Shown: one piece after another, positions 8,425 through 18,064 of the stretch
Numbering within the stretch: position 1 is the first letter of the stretch
How the letters are laid out: each line of letters opens with the position of its first letter
Assembly: GCF_001625695.1 (NCBI RefSeq)
Contig: NZ_AUXY01000089.1
Coordinates: 82,202-146,201, forward strand
DNA length: 64,000 bases
Origin: Pseudoalteromonas luteoviolacea H33-S
GTDB taxonomy: Bacteria; Pseudomonadota; Gammaproteobacteria; Enterobacterales; Alteromonadaceae
Reading direction: 5' to 3'
Program-made: the position numbers and the translations under genes
Notes under the pieces: model-generated
The model's database searches: none
What the model saw: only the letters and a program-made list of their open reading frames with translations
What the model was told of the DNA's origin: nothing

Positions 8425-10455
8425 ATGTTTGAAAACTTATCTCTTCGTAAAAAAATTCTCATACTGATCGGTGGCACAATTTCGGTGTTATTGATGCTGG
8501 CTTCCACTTATTTTGTTAATCATATCGCAACAATCTCACGTCAAGGTATTGAACGTGAAGCACAGAGTTATATCTACTCTGAAAAACTATCTATGGAGTC
8601 ATTTTTCGCTCAATACGGCAAAGTGGTCGAAACCTTTGTCACCAACCCCCATAACGTCAATTGGTTTGATAACTACTCAGTTAGAGAGCAAAGCCTAGCT
8701 GGTGACAAAGGCTATGATGAAGTCAACGAGGACTTTCAGCGTATCAGTAAAAGCGATGAAAACATTTTGTCTGCATTTATGGCGTCAGCACGCACTGGTG
8801 AGTATTTTAAAGAAAACGAACGTACTTCAAACTTCTCTGATGGACGACCTTATTACGCATACAAACGTCCATGGTGGCAAGACGCGCTGAATCACGGCAA
8901 GCTATACGTTGGTGCTCTATCTGTAGATATCAATACAGGTGATGTGTCTGCCGTTGTTCAGCAGCCAGTTTATAATAAACAAGGCGAGCTGGTCGCTGTC
9001 GGTGGTGTCGATCTGCAAATAAACAAAATCAATGCCATGGTTGAAGAGATCCAATTTGATGGTGAGGGCTACGGCTTCTTACTCGATAATGAACTCAAAG
9101 TAGTTCATTTATCAAAGCGCACTGGGCACAACCTGTCGACAACGGATGCAGGACCTCGCGGTAAAGAAGGCTTAGCAGGTCTTGAACAGCAATTTCAAGA
9201 TACCAGTGGCTTTACCGAACTCACCCGTTTAATTGATCGCCAAGACGCTGGTAACGCCACCGTGACATTACAAGGTCAAGAATATTATGTTGTGTTCAAC
9301 AGCGTAAAACTGGATACGCCAGTACTTGATTGGCATGTAGGTATTCTTATTCCAGTGAGTCTAATTGAAGAACCTGTAAATGAAGCGGTAATGAGCACTG
9401 TGACAGCTGTGATAGTCATTTTATCAATTATTGTCGCCATGATTTTACTTGCTGCACAGATGATCACACGTCCTATCATTACTTTAACAGACACTATGCG
9501 TGATATTGCTTCAGGTGAAGGTGACCTAACTCGTCGCATCAATATTGAGAGTCAAGATGAAGTGGGGCAGCTCGCTATGCACATGAACACCTTCATCGAT
9601 AAGTTACGTGCCATGATGATCGATACAGCAGCACAAGCAGAACAACTTAGCGGTGCCTCAGCTCAGCTACGTGATGTCTCAAATAACACCAATGATGAAA
9701 TCCAGCAAGAAAAAGAGCAAGTAGACAGCGTATCCGCAGCCGTCACGGAAATGGCTGCAACGGTAACCGAGATATCTCGCAATGCCCATGAAACAAATCG
9801 CGCATCTGATTTAGTGCAGAGTATGACCAACGATGGTGCTCAGCGCTCCAGTCAGGCTCAAGAAGTGATGACGGAGCTTGCCAGCCACATTGGTGAAGCA
9901 GCTAAGGTGGTTGCAGGCTTAGAGCAAGAGACTAGCAATATCGGCGCGGTCATTGACGTTATCAATGGCATTGCCGAGCAGACAAACTTGCTGGCTTTAA
10001 ATGCAGCAATTGAAGCGGCTCGTGCTGGCGAGCAAGGGCGTGGATTTGCGGTTGTTGCGGACGAGGTAAGAAGCCTTGCAAGTCGTACTCAAGAGTCAAC
10101 AGATGATATTCGTAATATGATCTCGCGATTGCAGCAAATTGCACAGCAAGCGTCAACCATGATGCAGCAAGGCCAGGAGCGTGCGCAAAGCTCAGTTGAG
10201 CAAACTCAAGAAGTGTTAGATGCATTGCGTAATATCACCGAGTCGGTTAACACGGTACAAGATCAGAGTCACCAAATCGCGACTTCTACAGAAGAGCAAA
10301 CTGTGGTGGCAGAAGACATTAATAATAGCCTGAACGCGATTAATGACTTAGTTAATAGCACGGCAAATCATGCTCACCTACTGGCTGATGAAGCTAGAGA
10401 CTTAAATGATTTGGCCAAAGCCCTCAACGCGACGGTCAATCAGTTTAAGCTTTAA
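8425..10455 (+). CDS. Methyl-accepting chemotaxis protein with periplasmic Cache-type sensor
   Basis: 676-residue chemoreceptor. A membrane helix at about 12-33 is followed by a large periplasmic region (35-310) with Cache features: YYAYKRPWWQDALNHGKLY, then SVDINTGDVSAVVQQPVY and VGGVDLQINKINAMV. A second membrane helix lies at about 315-340, then HAMP (ITLTDTMRDIASGEGDLTRR) and a long methylation/signalling domain with the conserved tip EQTNLLALNAAIEAARAGE. dCache receptors commonly bind amino acids or other small ligands, but the ligand here is unknown. It has its own upstream region and is followed by a hairpin. Confidence 0.93.
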   Translation: MFENLSLRKKILILIGGTISVLLMLASTYFVNHIATISRQGIEREAQSYIYSEKLSMESFFAQYGKVVETFVTNPHNVNWFDNYSVREQSLAGDKGYDEVNEDFQRISKSDENILSAFMASARTGEYFKENERTSNFSDGRPYYAYKRPWWQDALNHGKLYVGALSVDINTGDVSAVVQQPVYNKQGELVAVGGVDLQINKINAMVEEIQFDGEGYGFLLDNELKVVHLSKRTGHNLSTTDAGPRGKEGLAGLEQQFQDTSGFTELTRLIDRQDAGNATVTLQGQEYYVVFNSVKLDTPVLDWHVGILIPVSLIEEPVNEAVMSTVTAVIVILSIIVAMILLAAQMITRPIITLTDTMRDIASGEGDLTRRINIESQDEVGQLAMHMNTFIDKLRAMMIDTAAQAEQLSGASAQLRDVSNNTNDEIQQEKEQVDSVSAAVTEMAATVTEISRNAHETNRASDLVQSMTNDGAQRSSQAQEVMTELASHIGEAAKVVAGLEQETSNIGAVIDVINGIAEQTNLLALNAAIEAARAGEQGRGFAVVADEVRSLASRTQESTDDIRNMISRLQQIAQQASTMMQQGQERAQSSVEQTQEVLDALRNITESVNTVQDQSHQIATSTEEQTVVAEDINNSLNAINDLVNSTANHAHLLADEARDLNDLAKALNATVNQFKL

Positions 10456-10780
10456 CCGTTTTAAGTACGGTGCATAAAATGCGCCGTACTTGCCCACCTT
10501 AAAATTTTTTCAAGTTAACGCTTGAGTGGAGTGATTAAATTACATACAAAAATTGGGTAATTATCCCCTCACCTGCAACGAAATTCACTAAATATCAATC
10601 ATTAATAAATTAAAGACAACTGTTGATCATAATCAAACAATTTCACCTGAAACGCTTTACTTGGGTATTTTTTTTCGTCAAATTAATAATAAAATCGTAG
10701 AAAACAAGTATATTAATATGTGGCACTGTATATTTCTGTGCAGATCAACTCATAGCTCAACGTAGCTTCTAGGGTGTTAT
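10456..10780. other. Intergenic region between the two chemoreceptor genes
   Basis: 325 bases, AT-rich, with no open frame that looks real. It contains a hairpin just after the first receptor gene (listed separately) and a long A/T stretch before the second. I could not identify a convincing sigma-28 flagellar promoter. Confidence 0.5.
10463..10491 (+). terminator. Hairpin after the first chemoreceptor gene
   Basis: AAGTACGG (10463-10470) pairs with CCGTACTT (10484-10491); GCA and TGC extend the stem inward. There is no adjacent T run; a T tract appears about 13 bases later. Confidence 0.45.
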
Positions 10781-12712
10781 ATGATAAAAAACTGGCGGCT
10801 CAGCCAACAATTAAACGGCGCCTTTGGCGTAATGATATTGATGATAATCGTATTATCCATTACCGCCTTCTGGGGATTAAACAGCGGGTACAACAATTTT
10901 GTCGAATATCGTACCAAAGCAAGGGACAGTAATTTAGCAGGACGAATTCAAGCAAATTTATTAGAGGTAAGATTACAGGCCATAAAATATTTAAAACACC
11001 AAAGCGATGCCAATATAGCCCAGTTTGACCAGCGACTAGAGCTACTTGAATCCCTCCTTGACACCGCGCAAGCACAGTATACTAACTCCTCTCAATTGAA
11101 CATCATCACAGACAGTCAAAAGCAAATGGAAAAATATGAGGGCAGTTTCAGGCAGGTTATTAGCTTGTATGAACGACGCCATCAAATTGTTCATAACACA
11201 TTGAACAAATATGGACCCGAACTAGATGGCAAACTGCGGACCATGATGGATAATGCCCAATCTATCGAAGAGGTGAATAAAATCAGTGCGCTGAGAAGTC
11301 TATTACAACAAGGTAGGCTATCAACAAACCAATTCTTAGTGGCCAATGCTGAGCGAGACTACCGATTAGCAAAAGATACCTTGGGCACGCTAAACCGCCA
11401 AGCCAAACAATTTTTTCAGCTATCCCAATCAGGTCAATCTCAAGGGTTCATCACCCCTCTTGAAGCCTATCAAGCAGGTTTGGAAGAGGTGTATCAAGTC
11501 ATCATAAAGCGTAATACTGAAATCACCCAAGTACTTGATAAAATAGGCCCTGACGTTGCGGCGCAAGTTGAAAATATCAAGCTCGATATCAAAGCCTCCC
11601 AAGATGAACTTGGGCCTATTGTGCAAGTAGCCAGTGCCAATGCCAAATTTACTGTGATCACCCTTGCCATACTTATCATTATTTGTGGGCTCTTCTTCAG
11701 CTGGTTTATCAGTAAAATCATCAAACAACCCATTGGTGGTGAACCACGAGAAATCGAAGCCATGGCTAGAAAAATAGCCTCAGGCGATCTCACTGTGCAT
11801 TTCGATCACAGTCAAAATAACAGTGGCATTTACCAAGCTATGTCCGAAATGGTAACCAACCTGAGGGCTTTTATTGAGCAGATCCATCAATCTACCGATA
11901 CATTGACCGCGACGGCACACAATATGAGCGCCATCACCACACAGGCTATGCAAGGTGCAGAGCAACAAATGTCACAGTTAGAAAATACAGATAGAGCGAT
12001 GGATGAAATGGCACAAACCGTCGCAGATATTACGCAAAGCACGCAGTCTGCAGCAGATACCGCCACTACCGCAGAAGAATCCTCTCAGCATGGACTAAAT
12101 GCAGTGGCACAAACCACCACGTCAATCACAACGCTCAAAGCCGACATTGATAATGTTAGCCAAACAATTTCAAAACTTGCCGAAGAAACCCAGTCTGTCG
12201 GTTCCATCCTAGATGTGATCAGAGGCATTGCCGATCAAACCAACTTGCTCGCACTCAATGCTGCAATTGAAGCTGCGAGAGCTGGTGAGCAAGGTCGAGG
12301 CTTTGCCGTTGTTGCTGATGAGGTGCGCAGTCTTGCCAGCCGAACTCAGCAAAGTACCGAAGAGATCCAGGCCATGATTTCTCGTCTACAGCAAGAGGCA
12401 CAGCGCTCAGTTGAGCTCATGGGCAGTAATGTAGAGAATGCAGAAACCACGGCCGAGCAAATTCACCAAGCGGGAGAAACTCTTCAGCAGGTTTCCGACT
12501 CCGTGATTGCGATCCGCGATATGAGCATTCAAATTGCCAGTGCCACTGAGCAGCAAAATGCTGTGACACAGCAGGTCTCACAAGGCGTACGTGACGTCAC
12601 CGGCACAGCAAAAGAAACCGCACAAGGGGCAGAAAAAGCCTCAAATGATGCGACATTGTTGGCAACATTAGCAGATGAACTTGCTGCTACTGCCAAGCGT
12701 TACCAACTTTAA
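10781..12712 (+). CDS. Methyl-accepting chemotaxis protein with helical (HBM-like) sensor
   Basis: 643-residue chemoreceptor. A membrane helix at about 13-32 precedes an all-helical periplasmic region to about 300. RTKARDSNLAGRIQANLLEV resembles the helical bimodular (HBM) sensor domain of McpS-type receptors, which sense organic acids or other metabolites; the assignment is tentative. A second membrane helix (IILAILIIICGLFFSW region) leads to HAMP and the signalling domain with the tip DQTNLLALNAAIEAARAGE. A strong hairpin follows the gene. Confidence 0.92.
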   Translation: MIKNWRLSQQLNGAFGVMILMIIVLSITAFWGLNSGYNNFVEYRTKARDSNLAGRIQANLLEVRLQAIKYLKHQSDANIAQFDQRLELLESLLDTAQAQYTNSSQLNIITDSQKQMEKYEGSFRQVISLYERRHQIVHNTLNKYGPELDGKLRTMMDNAQSIEEVNKISALRSLLQQGRLSTNQFLVANAERDYRLAKDTLGTLNRQAKQFFQLSQSGQSQGFITPLEAYQAGLEEVYQVIIKRNTEITQVLDKIGPDVAAQVENIKLDIKASQDELGPIVQVASANAKFTVITLAILIIICGLFFSWFISKIIKQPIGGEPREIEAMARKIASGDLTVHFDHSQNNSGIYQAMSEMVTNLRAFIEQIHQSTDTLTATAHNMSAITTQAMQGAEQQMSQLENTDRAMDEMAQTVADITQSTQSAADTATTAEESSQHGLNAVAQTTTSITTLKADIDNVSQTISKLAEETQSVGSILDVIRGIADQTNLLALNAAIEAARAGEQGRGFAVVADEVRSLASRTQQSTEEIQAMISRLQQEAQRSVELMGSNVENAETTAEQIHQAGETLQQVSDSVIAIRDMSIQIASATEQQNAVTQQVSQGVRDVTGTAKETAQGAEKASNDATLLATLADELAATAKRYQL

Positions 12713-12718
12713 CTACTC

Positions 12719-12751
12719 ATTAGGCAATACAGCCCCCCTGTATTGCCTAAT
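12719..12751 (+). terminator. Strong hairpin after the second chemoreceptor gene
   Basis: Perfect 14-bp stem: ATTAGGCAATACAG (12719-12732), loop CCCCC, CTGTATTGCCTAAT (12738-12751). No long T run follows, but the stem is stable and lies directly before hemN. Confidence 0.65.
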
Positions 12752-12821
12752 AAACACCCGGTTGCGTCAGATCAAACTCTGCAGCTGTGCTAACTCTTAT
12801 AATTAGGCTGTGTAATTTTAT

Positions 12822-14204
12822 TTGAGTGCGATCGTGATTAAACTACCTCATTGGGAAGACTCCCTGATCCAGAAATACAATATTTCAGGTCCAAGATATA
12901 CTTCTTATCCCACCGCTTTGTCATTGGCCTCTGGGTATACACAAAGTGATTTAACCAACGCCATTGCCAGCTCTGCCAATCGTGCACTGTCGCTGTATAT
13001 TCATATCCCCTTTTGCCATCAGCTATGCTATTACTGTGGTTGTAATAAAATCATTACGCGCCATCAGTCTAAAGCCGATGTTTACCTTGACCATCTGCTT
13101 CAAGAAATTGCCGCTCAAGCGCCCCTATTTAAGGACTATCAAATTGAGCAATTGCATTTAGGTGGCGGCACTCCGACATTTTTGACTGCTGAGCAAATGA
13201 CGCGGCTCATCGACGCCCTCGAGCAACATTTTGACTTTACGCACACTGCACAGCGCGGCATTGAAATAGACCCACGTTCTTTAGCCGATGGCATGCTGGA
13301 ATCACTCAAAGCACTTGGCTTCAATCGCGTATCTTTTGGCGTGCAAGACTTTAATGACCAAGTACAGGCTGCGGTGAATCGTCCACAGCAACTAGATGAA
13401 GTACTCACGGTCTTGCACAAAGCAAGAGCCCTCGGGTTCAAGTCTATCAATATGGACATGATATACGGCTTGCCACACCAAACTCCCGAGACCTACCAAG
13501 CTACTATAGAGCAACTTATCGAGTTAGCGCCAGATCGTATTTCGCTCTTCAATTACGCCCATTTGCCAGACAGGTTTGCGGCTCAGCGCAAACTCAAAGA
13601 GCATGATATGCCTACGCCAGAACAAAAGTTGGCCATCTTCAAAGCGACGCTTGAGCGCATGACACAGGCTGGATACCAATATATAGGTATGGATCACTTT
13701 GCAAAACAGGATGATGAACTAGCAGTTGCACAGCGCGAAGGTCAGCTACACAGAAACTTTCAAGGCTATACCACCCATGGTAACTGCGATTTATTAGGGT
13801 TAGGCGTGTCATCCATTTCTCAGATAGGCAATGCGATATTACAGAATGAGAAAGATCTCAAGCCTTACTACCATGCGGTATCTGAGCACAAAAATGCCAT
13901 CAGTAAAGGCATATCTTTACACCAAGATGACCTCATACGTGCCGCCGTGATAAAACAGCTTATTTGCCATTTCGACTTAGATAAAACAGCTATCAATGCC
14001 CAGTTTAATATCGATTTTGATGACTACTTTGCGCAGGCACTGCAAGCGCTCGCGCCTTTGGAAGCAGATGGCTTAGTGTTCAACGATCAAAACGCCATCA
14101 CGGTCACCGCCAAAGGCACATTATTTATTCGGATCATTTGCATGTGCTTTGACGCCTATTTGCAGCAACAAATCAAAAATACCCGCTTTTCACGAGTGAT
14201 ATAA
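12822..14204 (+). CDS. hemN: Oxygen-independent coproporphyrinogen III oxidase
   Basis: Radical-SAM enzyme of about 460 residues that decarboxylates coproporphyrinogen III to protoporphyrinogen IX without oxygen, in heme synthesis. The 4Fe-4S motif CHQLCYYCGC (CxxxCxxC plus the extra Cys seen in HemN) is present. So are YNISGPRYTSYPTA, LHLGGGTPTFL, NRVSFGVQDF, MDMIYGLPHQT and YIGMDHFAKQDDELA. The longest frame begins with TTG at 12822; a GTG at 12834 is an alternative with a GAG-type ribosome site in front. Length agrees with E. coli HemN (457). Confidence 0.94.
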   Translation: MSAIVIKLPHWEDSLIQKYNISGPRYTSYPTALSLASGYTQSDLTNAIASSANRALSLYIHIPFCHQLCYYCGCNKIITRHQSKADVYLDHLLQEIAAQAPLFKDYQIEQLHLGGGTPTFLTAEQMTRLIDALEQHFDFTHTAQRGIEIDPRSLADGMLESLKALGFNRVSFGVQDFNDQVQAAVNRPQQLDEVLTVLHKARALGFKSINMDMIYGLPHQTPETYQATIEQLIELAPDRISLFNYAHLPDRFAAQRKLKEHDMPTPEQKLAIFKATLERMTQAGYQYIGMDHFAKQDDELAVAQREGQLHRNFQGYTTHGNCDLLGLGVSSISQIGNAILQNEKDLKPYYHAVSEHKNAISKGISLHQDDLIRAAVIKQLICHFDLDKTAINAQFNIDFDDYFAQALQALAPLEADGLVFNDQNAITVTAKGTLFIRIICMCFDAYLQQQIKNTRFSRVI

Positions 14205-14210
14205 TTGACT

Positions 14211-14233
14211 CGGCCTACAACAACTGTGGGCCG
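14211..14233 (+). terminator. Hairpin after hemN
   Basis: CGGCCTACA (14211-14219) pairs with TGTGGGCCG (14225-14233) with one wobble pair and a 5-base loop, 6 bases after the hemN stop codon. No T run follows. Confidence 0.4.
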
Positions 14234-14329
14234 CCCTACTGCGCATCATAGCCTCACGTTCAACCGAAAACACTTGCACTCACAGTTGCACTGTTTCACA
14301 CTGGCAAAAAAGCAATACAAGGAAAAAGT

Positions 14330-14611
14330 ATGCTCAAACCTAAACGCTGTTTAGCATTATCTGTGATCTTTGCACTCATTGCGATTGCGCCTATTTTCAG
14401 CGTGCTACTCGCACAGATTTTATCCAACTCGCTGACGTGCGTCATCAATGAGCGGGGCGATACACCTTGCATACTTTTTAACTATGATATCACCATGATA
14501 TTGGTGAGCTTTTATGTCAGTGGCTGGGCAGCACTGCTCACGCTTCCTATTGCAGGCGGTATATCAGGCTGGTTTTATCTGCGTTACCTCAAGTTAAGTT
14601 TAGTTCGCTAA
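14330..14611 (+). CDS. Small two-helix membrane protein, unknown function
   Basis: 93 residues with a good ribosome site (AAGGAAAAAGT before ATG). Two clear hydrophobic stretches are present: LALSVIFALIAIAPIFSVLL near the start and a C-terminal segment ILVSFYVSGWAALLTLPIAG. Between them is a short loop with two cysteines (TCVINERGDTPC) that would face the periplasm and could form a disulfide. I do not recognise the family. Confidence 0.6.
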   Translation: MLKPKRCLALSVIFALIAIAPIFSVLLAQILSNSLTCVINERGDTPCILFNYDITMILVSFYVSGWAALLTLPIAGGISGWFYLRYLKLSLVR

Positions 14612-14618
14612 CACGTTT

Positions 14619-15308
14619 TCATTTAAGGTATTTATCCAGTGCTCGCTTTAACATCACTTCATTATTAGAAAGTTCGCCCGGACAAGGTAGACCCGAAGAG
14701 GAAGGCATATCTGCTTGAGCCATCTCTGACGAATCATCAAAAAAGTAGCACTTACCTTTCCATTTCACCAAGCGTTTACCTTGACCGCGATAAACCTCCT
14801 CGGTTTCACCGGATAAATACTGTGTGTGCGCTTTTGGCGTGCGCATTCTTAGTGCTGGCGCACCAGCCTGTTTATCAAACTGACGAGAGCCAAAAAAAGC
14901 TTCTTGCTCTTTTTGCTGTAGCTGTTCAATACCTTTATAGGGATTAACCTTAATGACTTTTACTTTATTAGCTGTAGCAGTATTTTGCTCACGATCTGGC
15001 TCGAGTGCGGGTTGGTCTTGTTCACTCTTCGACTGCACGAATGTTTGCTCGGGAGTGACCTCTTCAGCTTGCTCAAGCTCATTTATTTTCTCTTCAATAG
15101 AAGGGTTATCTGCTTCTTCGACCACATCGACGTCAATAACCTCTTCTTCTATAGCAGATTGGTCCGGCTCATCCATTGTCACCACATAGACTTTGAGCGA
15201 TTTGTCATTTTTTACGACAGGCACAGTCGGGGCGACTAAAAATAACAATCCCCCAATAAAACCATGCATGGTCAAAGAGCCCAACACAGCCACTCGCGTA
15301 GAGTGCAT
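14619..15308 (-). CDS. TonB-like single-span membrane protein, unknown function
   Basis: 229 residues with an AAAGGA ribosome site. One membrane anchor at about 8-27 (LGSLTMHGFIGGLLFLVA) is followed by an acidic, Glu-rich periplasmic stretch (about 45-110) and a basic C-terminal part containing two cysteines (WKGKCYFFDD and LPCPGE). The N-terminal anchor plus charged extended linker resembles TonB/TolA architecture, but no TonB C-terminal domain was recognised and no ExbB/ExbD gene is adjacent. Function is unknown. The next gene on the same strand is separated from it by a terminator. Confidence 0.65.
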   Translation of the reverse strand: MHSTRVAVLGSLTMHGFIGGLLFLVAPTVPVVKNDKSLKVYVVTMDEPDQSAIEEEVIDVDVVEEADNPSIEEKINELEQAEEVTPEQTFVQSKSEQDQPALEPDREQNTATANKVKVIKVNPYKGIEQLQQKEQEAFFGSRQFDKQAGAPALRMRTPKAHTQYLSGETEEVYRGQGKRLVKWKGKCYFFDDSSEMAQADMPSSSGLPCPGELSNNEVMLKRALDKYLK

Positions 15309-15420
15309 TACATAATCCTTTAACTTTTATTGTTCTACATGTTTGGAGATTGAAACCCGATGAAAGTTCAAATTTGTATCATATTTGCCTCAATCCAAAC
15401 TGATAATAACATTTAAAAAT

Positions 15421-15445
15421 ATAAAAACCCGGCTTGTGCCGGGTT
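15421..15445 (-). terminator. Rho-independent terminator of the fibrinogen-domain gene
   Basis: AACCCGGC (15426-15433), loop TTGT, GCCGGGTT (15438-15445). Read on the minus strand the hairpin is followed by TTTTTAT, directly after the stop of the secreted protein gene. Confidence 0.85.
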
Positions 15446-15459
15446 ATCAAGGAAAAAAC

Positions 15460-17418
15460 TTATTTAATGTAGTAATACAACGTATCTTGTTCAGCGCCAC
15501 TGTATGCCCCGTTACTATAGGGCCATTGATCAAATTTAACGCTATGTTGATACAGTGCTGCGCCAATTCGCGTATATCCATCACCTCTGCTGGTCGACTC
15601 TATGCTTAAACTCACAAACGAATAATCTAGCCCAGAAGCACTACAACCTGCACCTTCATGTTGCCAGATCACACCAATATCATAGGGTACTGGCGGTTGA
15701 GTTAGATTCACTGACTCATCCAGCGGAACACAGTTGGCGTGTACTAGCTTGTCTTTATTGAGTAAAGCAACCTTGCCATATTCATCTACAAACATCATAC
15801 CCGTTGTCATGTTTGAACGAGCTGCATGCCACTGAGAATTTGCCAACACACCTAGACGCTCTGGCGTTTGTGGTAAGTTCACAGTTAAACGGTCGAGTCC
15901 ATCCTTATGGTGTGCAACCAGTGTCCAACCACCACCATTGAGCGTCATCTCACAATGTGCATAAAACGGAGATACACCACCGGCACCATCGGGGTCAATT
16001 TCATACATGCCAGAGCTGGCATTCGGGTTCTGTTGCTTAATTGATTCACATGTGACACCCACTGCCGGATCTGGGTTGACCGGCGGAGGAGTTGGTTCAC
16101 TGACTCCCGATGTGACAAAGCCACCATAATATTCCAATTCGCCGATAGCACGATAAGCATGTCCTTGCGTAGTATCTATTTTCAGTCGCACATATTGACC
16201 AACAGCAGGCTCTGTCAACTCAAGGGTTTGATCTAGGCTTTTAGCTAATGTAAATGATTCATGATCGATGAAATTCACATTATCATTAGACACTTGTAAA
16301 GTGACATCTTTCACCCCCATCCCAGGATTGGATGCCCCAGGATACAAGGTCACTCTAAATGAAGTGATGTAAGCCGGTGTATTGAACGCGACCTGAAGCC
16401 AATGACCTTGATCTAACGTGGTTAACCAAATTCCACGTTTTATTTGATTAACAGCGCTGTCATTAATTTTAGTGCTGGAGTTAAAGCCATCAAAAGCACC
16501 AGGTGCACTATCAAGAGAATAACTATCACTTGCGGTATAAGAGGTTTCGGTCAACCCATTTGTGCCGATTAAAGCGATATTCCCAAATTGGCCTGAAGTC
16601 TCCCCGGGTGCCACCGTAAAGGTACTCGATGTCTCTAAACGTAATGCAATCGGATCTTTACCATAGTGGGTATTATCCTGAGCAAACAGTTTACTTTTAA
16701 TTGAGAGAATACTTGCGATCTCTAATAAGTGGCTAGTTTCCTCATCTTTTGACTGCTCTTCTTCAACAAAGAGCTTGCCTTGCAGTGTTTGAAAACCAGT
16801 TTCATTAATGGCCTCTTGCGTTAAATGGTAAGCCACGCCATCATTTGTCATTCCACTATTAACATGATTATAAACAGCCAAATAAGCAATAGACTCATCG
16901 GCCAAGCTACTTCCTAATTCTTGCCCATTACGACTGACACCAAATGTTTGCTGAGAGCTGCTAGATGCACGTAAAGAAAACGCATCTGGACCACTTTGTG
17001 TTTGCGCACTCAAAAAAACATATGGCGCATGGGCAAAACTTTCGGTGAAAAACAGGTGCGATGTATCACTGGCCAGTGTAAACTCACCCGCTTCCCAAAT
17101 GCTGCCATCTTCTAGGACGTGACGCCCCTTTTCAACCACCAAAAATGACACATGCTCTTCACCATGAATGCCGTCTAAATAAGGCCATTCCTTAAACTGC
17201 ACATCAAAACTCGATGGCATTACATTTGATATAGAAACCACCCCAGGCGCTTTATCATTAAAAGTCGGTACCGACGCAATGACAACGGGGTCGTGATAAC
17301 CATTTATGGGGACTGTTACCTTTTGATCAGTAATAGCGACATTCTCAATCAGAGTAACGGCTTGCACGGCAGGTGCAACGGCAGTGATGATGGATGCAAA
17401 TCCAATTGTTTTTAGCAT
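15460..17418 (-). CDS. Secreted protein with discoidin-like and fibrinogen-like domains
   Basis: 652 residues with a cleavable signal peptide (about 1-20, ending APAVQA). Residues 21-205 contain a module with FKEWPYLDGIHGEEHVSF that I cannot name. Residues 290-432 look like an F5/8 type C (discoidin) carbohydrate-binding domain: DSAPGAFDGFNSSTKIND, TLYPG, LQVSNDNVNF, GQYVRLKI. A Pro-rich linker (436-452) leads to a fibrinogen C-terminal-like domain (456-652): CESIKQQNPNASSGMYEIDP, PFYAHCEMTLNGGGWTLVA. The fibrinogen fold is much better known in animals, where it binds sugars or acetylated groups. The C-terminus repeats the WPY motif (FDQWPYSNGAY). A host- or surface-glycan adhesin is inferred. 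The ribosome site AAAGGAAC is good and the gene is monocistronic. Confidence 0.8.
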   Translation of the reverse strand: MLKTIGFASIITAVAPAVQAVTLIENVAITDQKVTVPINGYHDPVVIASVPTFNDKAPGVVSISNVMPSSFDVQFKEWPYLDGIHGEEHVSFLVVEKGRHVLEDGSIWEAGEFTLASDTSHLFFTESFAHAPYVFLSAQTQSGPDAFSLRASSSSQQTFGVSRNGQELGSSLADESIAYLAVYNHVNSGMTNDGVAYHLTQEAINETGFQTLQGKLFVEEEQSKDEETSHLLEIASILSIKSKLFAQDNTHYGKDPIALRLETSSTFTVAPGETSGQFGNIALIGTNGLTETSYTASDSYSLDSAPGAFDGFNSSTKINDSAVNQIKRGIWLTTLDQGHWLQVAFNTPAYITSFRVTLYPGASNPGMGVKDVTLQVSNDNVNFIDHESFTLAKSLDQTLELTEPAVGQYVRLKIDTTQGHAYRAIGELEYYGGFVTSGVSEPTPPPVNPDPAVGVTCESIKQQNPNASSGMYEIDPDGAGGVSPFYAHCEMTLNGGGWTLVAHHKDGLDRLTVNLPQTPERLGVLANSQWHAARSNMTTGMMFVDEYGKVALLNKDKLVHANCVPLDESVNLTQPPVPYDIGVIWQHEGAGCSASGLDYSFVSLSIESTSRGDGYTRIGAALYQHSVKFDQWPYSNGAYSGAEQDTLYYYIK

Positions 17419-17754
17419 AACTAGTTCCTTTAACTATATGATTTGAATGGAAGACACAGCAATACTAATCAACTATTGCTATTTGCTTCCGCTGTGTTAA
17501 CTAAAAATCAAGACCTGAACGAGCACACTTTTCATTCAAAAATAATTTCATATTGATTACATTTTTATTAAAAAAAAAGACAAAAGTGAGAGAGTACCTG
17601 GGCTGCATGGCCATGTAAAAAATTTAAATAAATTAAAATGAATGGAAGTTTGCGCTGAAGTTTTATTAAGAATCACTGATGAAGTTGGACGAACAACAAG
17701 TAAATAACCGGCGTATCGAGGTGGAAAGTGGCTGTTATTTTACCAATTAAAAAA
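17419..17754. other. Intergenic region upstream of the fibrinogen-domain gene
   Basis: About 340 bases, AT-rich with a run of nine A near 17570. It must hold the promoter of the secreted-protein gene. ACACAGC (17454-17460) and GCTGTGT (17491-17497) form a long-looped inverted repeat in the probable 5' untranslated region. No gene or RNA was recognised. Confidence 0.4.
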
Positions 17755-17786
17755 CGAAAAAACCCCGACCAAGGCCGGGGTTTTTA
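17755..17786 (-). terminator. Terminator of the S10 ribosomal operon
   Basis: AACCCCG (17761-17767) pairs with CGGGGTT (17776-17782), flanked by A and T runs on both sides, so it can act on the minus strand just after rpsQ. It ends the operon before any spc genes. Confidence 0.88.
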
Positions 17787-17806
17787 TAAGTAAACTTAAT
17801 TAAAAA

Positions 17807-18064
17807 TTAAGCTTTCTTAGGACGTTCAATCACGTCAACTAGCGTCCAAGATTTTTTCTTAGAGATTGGCGCACATTCGCGAATAGTCACGACGTCACCT
17901 GCTAGTGCTGTGTTGTTCTCATCATGTGCGTGCAACTTAGTTGTACGCTTGATGAATTTACCGTAGATCGGGTGCTTAACCTGACGCTCGATAGCAACAA
18001 CGATTGACTTATCCATTTTGTCGCTAACTACACGACCTTGAAGAGTACGGATCTGATCGCTCAT
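17807..18064 (-). CDS. rpsQ: 30S ribosomal protein S17
   Basis: 85 residues, matching bacterial S17: IRTLQGRVVSDKMDKSIVVA, KHPIYGKFIKRTTKLHAHDE and VTIRECAPISKKKSWTLV. It binds 16S rRNA early in small-subunit assembly. Its ATG overlaps the stop of rpmC (TAATG). It is the last gene of the operon here; a terminator follows instead of rplN. Confidence 0.98.
   Translation of the reverse strand: MSDQIRTLQGRVVSDKMDKSIVVAIERQVKHPIYGKFIKRTTKLHAHDENNTALAGDVVTIRECAPISKKKSWTLVDVIERPKKA

Noticed and set aside
8425..12712. Sigma-28 flagellar promoters before the two chemoreceptors
   Set aside because: No TAAAG-N15-GCCGATAA-like sequence could be found upstream of either gene.
14619..15308. TonB energy transducer
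   Set aside because: Only the anchor and charged linker resemble TonB; no TonB C-terminal domain and no ExbBD nearby.
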